From the NCBI GenBank assembly GCA_002292025.1, contig DBBC01000002.1:1-17263 (forward strand): a stretch of DNA of 17,263 bases, given 5' to 3'. This DNA comes from Firmicutes bacterium UBA994 (lineage in GTDB: Bacteria > Bacillota > UBA994). Positions 1 to 7,038 of the stretch are shown here, piece by piece (the stretch's first letter is position 1; the number at the start of each line of letters is the position of its first letter). Under the pieces are notes generated by a model. It was not told where the DNA came from. It saw nothing but the letters and a program-made list of their open reading frames with translations, and did not search any database. The translations under genes and the position numbers were made by a program.

Positions 1-1020
1 GCGCGGTGCCATCCAGAAATTGGGGTTGCGCCGCAACACGGCGAACTGGCCGGGGATGATGCGGTCTAACACATAGGGACCGGCCCCAATCGGCTGGCGG
101 CTAAAGGGATGCGCCGGCATGTCACGCACCGGCACGGCGCCGAGGATGTGGTGAGGGATAATCCCTAAGCTGATGTTAAAAAGGAACGGGGCATCAACTT
201 GGCGCATTCTAAAACGCACGATATGATTACCCTCTGTGGTAATTTCCGCCACTTGCGCTACATTAGTGCGCCGCACGCCCGTGTAGTCCGGGTGCAGGAT
301 AGTGTCGTAAGTGAACTTAACGTCGCGCGCCGTCAGCGGCTGCCCGTCGCTCCACCTGATATCGGGCCTCAGCCAGAAGGTCCAAGTGAGGCTAGCTTGG
401 TCCCACGACCAACGGTCGGCGATTGAATTGCGCATGGTCAGGTCAGCGCCGGAGCGGACTAGGCCGTAGCTAATCCAGCTGTGGATGTCCGAGGAAGCGG
501 TGTCGGTGCTGAGGATGGGATTAAGCGTGACCGGTTCGGCGGTAGAGCCAAAATTAATGGTGCCGCCAATGGGCTTGGCTGTGTAGAGGGTGTGCTGTAC
601 GGTTACGGTGCGGGTAGCGTCAACCCAGCCCACTTCCGCGCCCAAGGCTTCGGCTACAAAGCGCAGCGGCACCATGGTGCGGCCGGCAATAGCCACCGGC
701 GCTACGTCAAGCTGGCGGGAAGGGCCGTTTACCCATGCCGTGCGGTTACCGAGCTGCAGGACAATGGCGTCCTCGCGACGGTAGGCGCGGATGGTGCTGG
801 TGGCGGCATCCCAGTGTACTGACGCGCCCAACGTTTCGAAAATAGCGCGCATCGGCACTAAAGTGCGGCCGTTTTGGATAGTCGGAGCTACGTCCAGCGT
901 TAGGGGAGCACCGTTAATCGTTACGCGAATGGGGGCGCTGGCCTCAGCTAATGGCAATCCCAGAAACATCGTTGCCACCATTGCCAACACGGCAAGACCG
1001 AGCAGAGACTTTCTTAGCAA
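1..1020 (-). CDS. Extracellular solute-binding protein family 5 with copper-amine-oxidase-like N-terminal domain (partial)
   Basis: Only the first 340 residues are present; the C-terminus lies beyond base 1. Conceptual translation from TTG at 1020 gives a Sec signal peptide (MLRKSLLGLAVLAMVATM..., probable cleavage near AEA-SA, residue 27-29). Two related segments follow at about residues 31-140, with the repeated pattern GRTLVPMRAIFETLGA / GRTMVPLRFVAEALGA, typical of the copper amine oxidase N-terminal-like module (PF07833 type). From about residue 150 the sequence reads as an SBP_bac_5 peptide/nickel-type binding protein: TLNPIL, a WTFWLRPDIRWSDGQPLTARDVKFTYD stretch around 225-250, and GAGPYVL near 320. 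AAGGAG at 1030-1035 lies 9 nt from the TTG, which fixes the start. There is no lipobox cysteine, so membrane attachment is unclear. It would bind peptides or similar solutes outside the cell; ABC partners are not in the window. Family call is firm, substrate unknown. Confidence 0.88.
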   Translation of the reverse strand, partial: MLRKSLLGLAVLAMVATMFLGLPLAEASAPIRVTINGAPLTLDVAPTIQNGRTLVPMRAIFETLGASVHWDAATSTIRAYRREDAIVLQLGNRTAWVNGPSRQLDVAPVAIAGRTMVPLRFVAEALGAEVGWVDATRTVTVQHTLYTAKPIGGTINFGSTAEPVTLNPILSTDTASSDIHSWISYGLVRSGADLTMRNSIADRWSWDQASLTWTFWLRPDIRWSDGQPLTARDVKFTYDTILHPDYTGVRRTNVAQVAEITTEGNHIVRFRMRQVDAPFLFNISLGIIPHHILGAVPVRDMPAHPFSRQPIGAGPYVLDRIIPGQFAVLRRNPNFWMAPR

Positions 1021-1395
1021 ATTCCTTCACTCCTTTTGTTGTTGTTGGCGATTCCTAGCGTTAGTCCTATAAGTGGCGAAACCACCTCCTAAAGGGGATA
1101 AAAATAAGACCACACGGAACTTCCTTGCATACGGAAATCCATACTTAGCCCTATTCTACATGGTAATTTGGAATCCTGCCATAATTCTCGTGCTTCTATC
1201 TCATGAATTTTTTGTTACTTTTTCTATTGGGGTGTAGCGCTGCCCCGCTTGGCCGCCGTCGTCCCCCGTTGCCGAGGCGCGCATTCATTGATATGCTGAT
1301 ATTACTCAGCCCTGTTCAGAGCGAGGATATGATCCACGAAGGACCGGTCCTTCGTGTCCTTCGTGGATATAGTAACTCGATAGGAGGAAATGTAG
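1021..1395. other. Divergent intergenic region
   Basis: This 375-bp region separates the minus-strand binding-protein gene from the plus-strand PlsY-like gene, so it should carry promoters for both. I find no convincing -35/-10 pair in either direction. It contains an AGGAGG-like stretch on the minus strand at about 1082-1090 with no credible ORF behind it, a GGGG...CCCC hairpin around 1229-1246 that is not followed by a T-run on either strand, and the repeat cluster at 1332-1368 described separately. No gene is supported here. Confidence 0.6.
1332..1368. repeat. Palindrome and tandem 9-mer cluster before the plsY-like gene
   Basis: The 9-mer TCCTTCGTG occurs twice in tandem (1348-1356, 1357-1365) and once inverted (CACGAAGGA, 1335-1343). 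Bases 1335-1356 form a perfect 22-bp palindrome. The outer arms ATCCACGAAGGAC (1332-1344) and GTCCTTCGTGGAT (1356-1368) are also perfectly complementary over 13 bp. Two mutually exclusive hairpins are therefore possible from one left arm. The cluster ends 14 bp before the ribosome-binding site of the next gene, so an operator or leader role is possible. A dispersed genomic repeat is the main alternative. Confidence 0.75.
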
Positions 1396-2043
1396 ATGGT
1401 CTTGGATTTAGCAGTGGTGCTGTTGGCTTATCTTTTGGGCTCCTTATTGTTTGGCGTAATACTGAGCAAGCGGCTCAAGGGCGTGGACATACGAGATATG
1501 GACAATCCCGGCGGCAGCGGGTCTATTCGTAAATTCGGCTGGCGCTTTGGTGTTACGGTGGGGGTTTTAGATGCCCTCAAAGGTGTAGCGGTAGCTTTTA
1601 TCGCCCACACCTTGGTAGACGAGCCGGCGGTAGTACTGTTAAGTGCTATGGCGGTAGTGGCAGGGCACAACTGGCCGATTTACTTTTCTTTCCGCGGCGG
1701 CGGAGGATTAGCGCCCGCCTTTGGCGTGATAATCTACCACTTCCCGCTCGAATTTGCGGCGGGGCTCGTTCCGGCCTTGCTCTTGCTTGCGGTCTATAAA
1801 CGCACACCCCTACGCCGATGGCTGCCTTTTGTCGGACCGGCACCGGTGGTCAGTGTGCTTGGGCTGCTGACTGTGTGGAGTTTAGTGTGGCACCGGCACG
1901 GGTTCTATCCGGATAGCGCATTGATACTGGCGATGGGCGTCCCCATAGCTTTGGGTGGTTACTGCATGATGTTGCGCGACAAGCGAAGAAAGGATAACAC
2001 CAAACCACGCACAACGCAAGACCATTCGCCGTCGGCAAAGTAA
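1396..2043 (+). CDS. PlsY-like glycerol-3-phosphate acyltransferase family protein (divergent)
   Basis: A 215-residue membrane protein with about five to six hydrophobic segments, matching PlsY in length and layout. PlsY transfers an acyl group from acyl-phosphate to glycerol-3-phosphate at the membrane, the first step of phospholipid synthesis. The N-terminus (GSLLFGVILSKRLKGVDIRD, residues 15-34) and GHNWP (90-94) are clearly PlsY-like. The catalytic blocks are altered: the usual GSGNxGATNxxR is replaced by PGGSGSIRKFGW (38-49), the GGKG glycine-rich loop reads GGGG (101-104), and I see no RHxxN block near the C-terminus. AGGAGG at 1382-1387 lies 8 nt from ATG 1396, so the start is firm. 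The family assignment is good; acyltransferase activity is doubtful, and it may be a paralogue with a changed role. The tail from about 196 is basic and polar. Confidence 0.8.
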   Translation: MVLDLAVVLLAYLLGSLLFGVILSKRLKGVDIRDMDNPGGSGSIRKFGWRFGVTVGVLDALKGVAVAFIAHTLVDEPAVVLLSAMAVVAGHNWPIYFSFRGGGGLAPAFGVIIYHFPLEFAAGLVPALLLLAVYKRTPLRRWLPFVGPAPVVSVLGLLTVWSLVWHRHGFYPDSALILAMGVPIALGGYCMMLRDKRRKDNTKPRTTQDHSPSAK

Positions 2044-2083
2044 TTTTCGCGCGGTGAAGAGTGTGCCGGAAATGAGCAAAGTG

Positions 2084-2112
2084 TAGTCAAAGTGCATAAA
2101 AACAGGTACAAT
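2084..2112 (+). promoter_or_regulatory. Candidate sigma-A promoter for the HD-GYP gene
   Basis: TAGTCA (2084-2089) and TACAAT (2107-2112) are separated by 17 bp. The -10 matches the consensus at five of six bases, the -35 only at three. If used, transcription would begin near 2119, downstream of the most upstream GTG (2116), which favours one of the later start codons for the following gene. Confidence 0.4.
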
Positions 2113-2133
2113 TAGGTGGGTGAGGTGAGAGGC

Positions 2134-3750
2134 GTGTCAAGGCTGATGAAAAGTTATCTTGGCGTATATGTGCTCGTGCTTGTCATGGTGTCGATCTGGA
2201 GCGCGCCCATACTGTTCCCTTCCCTAGCCTACACCTTGAGCGAAGATGAGGTGCGCTTGCTTGCGGAACTGGGAGAACTTCGGGTTTTGGCCGATCGCGA
2301 TTTCCCTCCCTTTACATATGTGCATGACGGCGAAGCCGTCGGCTATGAGATAGATTTAGTACGCGAACTCGAGCGCGTGCTGCAAATCCCCATAGCAGTG
2401 GAACAGGACACATGGTCCAATGTGCGAGAGCGGCTGGCGCGCGGCGAAGCGCACTTGATATCCGGCATGCGCATTACGCCCGAGCGTCGCCTGCGCTATC
2501 AGTTTACCGACCCCTATCTCCATACGGTGCACGCAATAGTTACCAAAAGGGGAGCTGCTGTCCGTGACTTAGACGCGTTGCGCGGCCTCACCGTGGCGGC
2601 ACAGGCAGGTTCGGCCACAGCAGAGCGCCTAATACGCGAGGGCCACACGGTCATGCCAAAAGCTACTCCGGCCGACGCCTACACCGCTTTGGCGCAGGGT
2701 GAAGTCACGGCTTGGGTAGAGCAACTGTGGGTGGCTAGGCACATTATTGAGTCGCGAGACTTGCCATTTTATACTCTAACACCGCTGGCGGATACTACAG
2801 GTGAATACGCGATGGCAGTATGGGGGCAGGCTGACCCGCGACTAAGACGGGTGTTAAACAAAACTCTGCAGCGGCTAGAACGTCATGGCGTGATGGACGA
2901 CCTTAACGTGCGCTGGTTTGGTCCTGTTATTGAGCGGGGTAGGGATTACGAGGGCAGAATTATGCGTACCTTGTACCTTTTGCTAGGATTAGGGGCATTG
3001 GGTATCGGGCTGGTAGCAAGTAACGCCTATTTGCAGCATCGAGTACAGACGCAGACAAGTGCCTTGCTCACGTCCAACAGCGCGCTGGCCAGGCAGCGCG
3101 AACGGGCACAGCACATGCTTATCAACACTGCGCGTGCCTTCGGCGTGGCCATCGAGGTCAAAGATATCTACACCGGCGGGCACAGTCACCGCGTGGCGGG
3201 GGTGGCGCACTTTATCGCTGGGCGGCTTGAATTGACGGAGCGGCAGATGTTTGAGCTGGTTCTAGGCGCGCTAATGCATGATATCGGCAAGGTCGGTGTA
3301 CCCGAGGCCATTCTTACCAAGAACGGCAGCCTTACGCCGGCAGAATACGAGTACGTCAAGCAACACCCACGCCTTGGATATGAGATTATGCGCACGGTGG
3401 AGGGTTACGAAGCGGTGCAGGACATTGTCCTTTACCACCACGAACGCTGGGACGGGCAGACTACCGGGCAGTATCCGGGCTACCCCGGGCTGCGCAAGGG
3501 TGTAGCCATCCCTTTAGGGGCGCGCATTGTGGCGGTAGCCGACGCTTTTGACGCCATGACATCCGAACGCCCCTACCGCAGAGCACGCTCCGTGAGCGAA
3601 GCGGTGGCGTTAATCCAAGCGGAAGCGGGGGGGCAGTTTGACCCCGAGGTGGCAGCCACGTTAATCGGCCAAGAAGCCGCATTGGAGGTCATTGAATCCG
3701 GCCACCTGCCAACTATACTTAAGGATTTAGCCTCTACACTGCGCGTATAA
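2134..3750 (+). CDS. Sensor protein: periplasmic-binding-protein domain, membrane helix, HD-GYP phosphodiesterase
   Basis: Numbered from the most upstream GTG (2116) the product has 544 residues. A signal/anchor helix (about 14-38) precedes a family-3 binding-protein domain (about 50-275: LRVLADRDFPPFTYVHDG, GYEIDLV, FTDPYLHT, GLTVAAQAGS). A membrane helix follows at about 285-305, then a cytoplasmic HD-GYP domain (about 335-530). Metal and active-site motifs are present: GHSHR (H356), HDIGK (H388, D389), HHERWDG (441-447) and GYP (455-457), then ADAFDAMTSERPYR. HD-GYP enzymes hydrolyse cyclic-di-GMP, so an amino-acid-like ligand outside would tune c-di-GMP inside. Between WDG and GYP there are seven extra residues compared with the usual WDGxGYP. 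The start is uncertain among GTG 2116, GTG 2125, GTG 2134 and ATG 2146; 2134 is chosen because a purine-rich GAGGTGAG sits just before it and it fits the candidate promoter. Confidence 0.88.
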   Translation: MSRLMKSYLGVYVLVLVMVSIWSAPILFPSLAYTLSEDEVRLLAELGELRVLADRDFPPFTYVHDGEAVGYEIDLVRELERVLQIPIAVEQDTWSNVRERLARGEAHLISGMRITPERRLRYQFTDPYLHTVHAIVTKRGAAVRDLDALRGLTVAAQAGSATAERLIREGHTVMPKATPADAYTALAQGEVTAWVEQLWVARHIIESRDLPFYTLTPLADTTGEYAMAVWGQADPRLRRVLNKTLQRLERHGVMDDLNVRWFGPVIERGRDYEGRIMRTLYLLLGLGALGIGLVASNAYLQHRVQTQTSALLTSNSALARQRERAQHMLINTARAFGVAIEVKDIYTGGHSHRVAGVAHFIAGRLELTERQMFELVLGALMHDIGKVGVPEAILTKNGSLTPAEYEYVKQHPRLGYEIMRTVEGYEAVQDIVLYHHERWDGQTTGQYPGYPGLRKGVAIPLGARIVAVADAFDAMTSERPYRRARSVSEAVALIQAEAGGQFDPEVAATLIGQEAALEVIESGHLPTILKDLASTLRV

Positions 3751-3770
3751 ACAGAGCAGGAGGTCTCTGT

Positions 3771-4289
3771 ATGGATAAACGACGCCTCCGGCAGCTAAAG
3801 GCCATCATGCAGCTAGTCGAAGCGCTTGACCGGCATGGCATCAAGGCTTGGCTGGGCGGAGGGTGGGCTCTTGAGGCTCTCGACCATAATTACCGGCGGG
3901 ATCACGCCGACATTGACTTTCACGTCTTTGCGTCTGACGCTCCTTCGGTGCGCGTACTTTTGCAGGAGATGGGGTACAACATAGTAGATGTCACAGCCAG
4001 CTCTTTCACCGCGGAATGGGGCAAGTTGCGCGTTGACTGGGAGCTCTTGTGGGAGGAAGGCGAGGCAATTGTTACTTACGACAGTTATGTTGAGGCGACA
4101 TACGTATGGCCTGCTAAAGCCTTCCCGCCGGAGAAGAGCGGGGAGATAAACGGCGTGTCGGTCTACGTAATGAGCCCTAGCGCGCAACGCCAGCACAAGC
4201 TAGATTACGACAAGAAGCAAAAACGCTTGCGCCAAAAGGACATGAAAGATTTAGCCCGGCTGCGGTCACTGATTCACGACCGCCTGTAA
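3771..4289 (+). CDS. LinB/AadB-like nucleotidyltransferase family protein
   Basis: A 172-residue protein with the minimal nucleotidyltransferase signature: GGGWALEAL (29-37), then HADIDFH (45-51) supplying the paired acids D47 and D49, and a third likely metal ligand at D89 in RVDWELL. This pattern resembles the aminoglycoside/lincosamide nucleotidyltransferase group (AadB, LinB; PF10706 type), which uses ATP or another NTP to adenylylate antibiotics. The C-terminus is very basic (about 145-165) and rich in Lys and Arg, unlike a typical resistance enzyme. AGGAGG at 3758-3763 lies 7 nt from the ATG. It begins 20 bp after the HD-GYP gene and is probably co-transcribed with it. The fold is a fair call; antibiotic resistance should not be assumed, since many chromosomal members have no known substrate. 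Confidence 0.65.
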   Translation: MDKRRLRQLKAIMQLVEALDRHGIKAWLGGGWALEALDHNYRRDHADIDFHVFASDAPSVRVLLQEMGYNIVDVTASSFTAEWGKLRVDWELLWEEGEAIVTYDSYVEATYVWPAKAFPPEKSGEINGVSVYVMSPSAQRQHKLDYDKKQKRLRQKDMKDLARLRSLIHDRL

Positions 4290-4319
4290 AGCGCATAGCT
4301 GCGGTTAGGAGTGAAGCCG

Positions 4320-4820
4320 ATGTATTCCCTAAAAAAGCTAGACGCAACCAACCCGGATTTCTATCGGACGTTAGAGCATGAACTGGTCCATTTAATTGAA
4401 TTCGAAACAGAGTGGCTGGCTGCTCTCAGCAATGCTGCCGCTCTCCTGTGGCACCAGTTAAGCGACATCAACTGGGCCGGCTTTTACCTCTTAAAGAACG
4501 GCCTGTTAGTGCTTGGCCCTTTTCAGGGTAAGCCAGCCTGTTCCGCCATTGTGCCGGGGCAGGGTGTCTGCGGTGACGCCGCCTTAAAAAGGGAGACCAT
4601 AGTAGTGCCCGATGTGCACGCCTTTCCCGGCCACATTGCTTGTGATGAAGCCTCGGCCTCGGAAATCGTAATACCGATCATTTACCGTGGCCAGCTTAAA
4701 GGCGTGCTCGACATTGACAGCCCGCAAAAGAATCGCTTTCTCCCGCGTGACGCAGAAGGACTGGAAGCGTTCGTCGCGGCATTGACACGGCTGTTGCCAT
4801 GGGACAAGGTCACGTTTTAG
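4320..4820 (+). CDS. msrC: Free methionine-(R)-sulfoxide reductase (GAF-domain protein)
   Basis: A single GAF domain with the fRMsr hallmarks NWAGFYLL, LGPFQGKPAC, GVCGDA, VPDVHAFPGHIACD and GVLDIDSP. The three family cysteines are present at residues 74, 84 and 108 (from ATG 4320), with the same spacing as Cys84/94/118 of the E. coli enzyme. It reduces free methionine-(R)-sulfoxide to methionine in the cytoplasm, using thioredoxin as reductant in known cases. AGGAG at 4307-4311 lies 8 nt from ATG 4320; the earlier GTG at 4311 overlaps that ribosome-binding site and is unlikely to be the start. The gene follows the nucleotidyltransferase gene by 30 bp and precedes the nrdD leader. The symbol follows E. 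coli usage; msrC/fRMsr is well supported by the motifs. Confidence 0.9.
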   Translation: MYSLKKLDATNPDFYRTLEHELVHLIEFETEWLAALSNAAALLWHQLSDINWAGFYLLKNGLLVLGPFQGKPACSAIVPGQGVCGDAALKRETIVVPDVHAFPGHIACDEASASEIVIPIIYRGQLKGVLDIDSPQKNRFLPRDAEGLEAFVAALTRLLPWDKVTF

Positions 4821-4829
4821 AATGAGTTG

Positions 4830-4899
4830 CTCCTAAGCACAATATATAGTATGCTTGTGAAAATCACTACCCCACTAATAGTACATAACTGCTTAGGAG
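4830..4899 (+). promoter_or_regulatory. Inverted repeat that can mask the nrdD ribosome-binding site
   Basis: CTCCTAAGCA (4830-4839) is the exact reverse complement of TGCTTAGGAG (4890-4899). Extended, 4826-4839 and 4890-4903 pair at 13 of 14 positions. The right arm contains the nrdD Shine-Dalgarno AGGAGG (4895-4900). The same left arm can instead pair with a nearer TGCTT (4852-4856) through AAGCA (4835-4839), giving two exclusive folds. This would act on RNA only if transcription starts upstream of 4826. No promoter is clear there, so the RNA role is inference. Confidence 0.55.
4837..4852. promoter_or_regulatory. NrdR box upstream of nrdD
   Basis: GCACAATATATAGTAT matches the NrdR-box consensus acaCwAtATaTwGtgt at 14 of 16 positions, including every strongly conserved base. 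NrdR is an ATP-cone repressor of ribonucleotide reductase operons, and boxes normally occur upstream of nrd genes, which is the case here. The box overlaps the left arm of the inverted repeat and a possible -10 (TATAGT, 4845-4850). A well-matched second box at the usual tandem spacing was not found. Confidence 0.75.
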
Positions 4900-4908
4900 G
4901 AACAGCGC

Positions 4909-7038
4909 GTGTTTGCCATGATCAGAAAAAGAGACAAGTCCGTAACGCCGTTTAAGCCAATAAAAATCACGCTAGCCATTCAGAGCGCACTTTTGGCCAA
5001 TTACCCGGAGCGTACCCGCGAAGAGCTCTCGCGGTTAGCGGAGGTCATCTCCGAGCGTGTCATCTACACTTTAGGCAAGCGCCAGCTGGCAGAGGCCATC
5101 CCGTGCGTAGAAGAAGTGCAGGATACAGTTGAAGAAGTGCTGATGGAAGTAGGGGAGCGTCAGACCGCACGGCGTTATATTCGGTATCGCTTGCAGCATG
5201 AGGAAATTCGTCAGCAAAAAAAGTCCTTTGTGGACGCGCAGCGCTTAGTTCTGGACTATGTTGCGCGCGAGGACTGGCGCGTTAACGAGAACTCCAACAT
5301 GGATTTTTCTCTGCAAGGGCTTAACAATCACGTTATTGCGGAAATCACCACGGGATTTTGGTTGTATCAGCTGTATCCGCCTGAGGTGCGCGAGGCGCAC
5401 ATGGGGGGGGATTTTCACCTGCATGATTTAGGGCTGCTGGCCCCTTATTGTTGTGGCTGGAGCTTAGAGGACCTTTTGCTGCTGGGGTTCAGAGGCGTGC
5501 CTGGCAAAGTGGAGAGTGCGCCGCCGCGGCATTTTCGTACCGCCCTAGGACAACTGGTCAACTTTTTTTATACTCTGCAAGGCGAGGCCGCCGGCGCGCA
5601 AGCCGTCAGTTCATTTGACACCTATCTGGCCCCGTTTGTTCGGCATGACAATCTCACCTACAGGGAAGTTCGCCAAGCCATGCAAGAGTTTGTCTATAAT
5701 CTTAATGTGCCAACGCGCGTTGGCTTTCAGACCCCGTTTGTTAATCTCACGCTAGACCTCGTCTGCCCAGTGACTTTAGCTGGCGTAGCTGTGATTATCG
5801 GGGGAGAACAGGAGTCGACTACTTACGGCGAGTACCAAGCCGAGATGGACATGATAAACTTGGCCTTTGCCGATGTCATGATGAAAGGCGATGCCCGCGG
5901 CAGGATTTTCACTTTCCCTATCCCTACGTATAACATCACTAAAGACTTTGACTGGGATAGCCCTGTTGTTGACGCGGTGATGGAGATGACCGCGCGCTAC
6001 GGCATCCCTTACTTCGCTAATTTTGTCAACAGCGATATCTCTCCGGAAGACGCCCGCAGTATGTGTTGCCGCTTGCGGCTTGACAACCGCGAACTGCGCA
6101 AACGCGGCGGCGGCTTGTTTGGTGCCAATCCCCTTACAGGTTCTATCGGTGTGGTTACCCTGAATATGGCTCGCCTCGGCCATTTGGCCGCCAGTGAGGA
6201 GGAGTTCTTGGCCCGCCTGCGGCGATTGATGGACTTAGCCAAGTCCTCGCTAGACATTAAGCGCAAAGTGTTAGAGAAGAATACAGACCTTGGCCTCTAC
6301 CCCTACAGCCGTTTTTACCTTAAGGCTGTAAAGGAGCGTTTCCAGAAACACTGGAAAAACCACTTCAGCACCATTGGCATCAACGGCATGAATGAAGCCG
6401 TGGCCAATCTGCTAGGGCGCAAGGACAGCATGGCTACACCGCGAGGACAAGCCTTTGCCCTGCGCGTACTCGAATACATGCGCGGTGTATTGGCGGAGTA
6501 CCAAGAAGAAACAGGTGACTTGTTTAACCTCGAAGCGACGCCCGCCGAGGGGACTGGGTATCGCTTGGCCAAGATTGACCGCGGCAGCTACCCTTCCATG
6601 CATATTCCTGGGAATAAGGAGCCCTACTACACCAATTCTACACACCTACCGGTCAACTTAACCACAGATATCTTTGATGCGCTCGATCTACAAGAAGAAC
6701 TGCAAATACGTTACACCGGGGGCACCGTATTCCATGGCTTTTTGGGGGAAGCCATTGAAGACCTGACTACATGCAAAAGCTTGGTGAAGAAAGTTATGGC
6801 TAACTATCGCGTACCGTACTTCACCATATCGCCGACGTTTTCTATCTGTCCGGATCACGGCTATCTGCGGGGGGAACACGGCACTTGCCCCACTTGTGCT
6901 GCACCGGCAGAAATATGGACACGCGTGGTAGGATTTCATCGGCCTGTGCAAAATTGGAACCCCGGCAAAAAAGAAGAGTTCGGCGATCGGCTGGAGTACG
7001 CCATACCACAGGCTGCGGCCATAAATTTCCATGTCTAG
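4909..7038 (+). CDS. nrdD: Anaerobic (class III) ribonucleoside-triphosphate reductase, large subunit
   Basis: A 709-residue enzyme that reduces ribonucleoside triphosphates to dNTPs without oxygen, using a glycyl radical. An ATP-cone (about 5-95, IRKRDKSVTPFKPIKI) provides allosteric activity control. The catalytic barrel contains PYCCGW (cysteines 181-182, candidate radical-chain cysteine), FQTPFVNLTLDL, CCRLRLDN and NTDLGLYPYSRFYLKAV. The C-terminal metal site shows C647, C660 and C663 (ICPDHG...GTCPTC), and the glycyl radical loop reads RVVGFHRPVQNW with Gly675. GTG 4909 lies 8 nt from AGGAGG (4895-4900); ATG 4918 would be too far away. The coding sequence overlaps nrdG by 8 nt. The preceding NrdR box indicates control by dNTP/ATP status through NrdR. 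Confidence 0.97.
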   Translation: MFAMIRKRDKSVTPFKPIKITLAIQSALLANYPERTREELSRLAEVISERVIYTLGKRQLAEAIPCVEEVQDTVEEVLMEVGERQTARRYIRYRLQHEEIRQQKKSFVDAQRLVLDYVAREDWRVNENSNMDFSLQGLNNHVIAEITTGFWLYQLYPPEVREAHMGGDFHLHDLGLLAPYCCGWSLEDLLLLGFRGVPGKVESAPPRHFRTALGQLVNFFYTLQGEAAGAQAVSSFDTYLAPFVRHDNLTYREVRQAMQEFVYNLNVPTRVGFQTPFVNLTLDLVCPVTLAGVAVIIGGEQESTTYGEYQAEMDMINLAFADVMMKGDARGRIFTFPIPTYNITKDFDWDSPVVDAVMEMTARYGIPYFANFVNSDISPEDARSMCCRLRLDNRELRKRGGGLFGANPLTGSIGVVTLNMARLGHLAASEEEFLARLRRLMDLAKSSLDIKRKVLEKNTDLGLYPYSRFYLKAVKERFQKHWKNHFSTIGINGMNEAVANLLGRKDSMATPRGQAFALRVLEYMRGVLAEYQEETGDLFNLEATPAEGTGYRLAKIDRGSYPSMHIPGNKEPYYTNSTHLPVNLTTDIFDALDLQEELQIRYTGGTVFHGFLGEAIEDLTTCKSLVKKVMANYRVPYFTISPTFSICPDHGYLRGEHGTCPTCAAPAEIWTRVVGFHRPVQNWNPGKKEEFGDRLEYAIPQAAAINFHV

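Noticed and set aside
199..1072. Several plus-strand ORFs of 64-113 codons
   Set aside because: They lie opposite the minus-strand binding-protein gene, have no ribosome-binding sites and no recognisable domains.
1229..1246. GGGG...CCCC hairpin as a terminator
   Set aside because: No T-run follows on either strand.
1203..1532. 109-codon plus-strand ORF overlapping the start of the plsY-like gene
   Set aside because: It runs through the repeat cluster in another frame and has no ribosome-binding site; the PlsY-like frame has a clear one.
5776..6183. 135-codon minus-strand ORF
   Set aside because: Antisense shadow of nrdD with no family resemblance.
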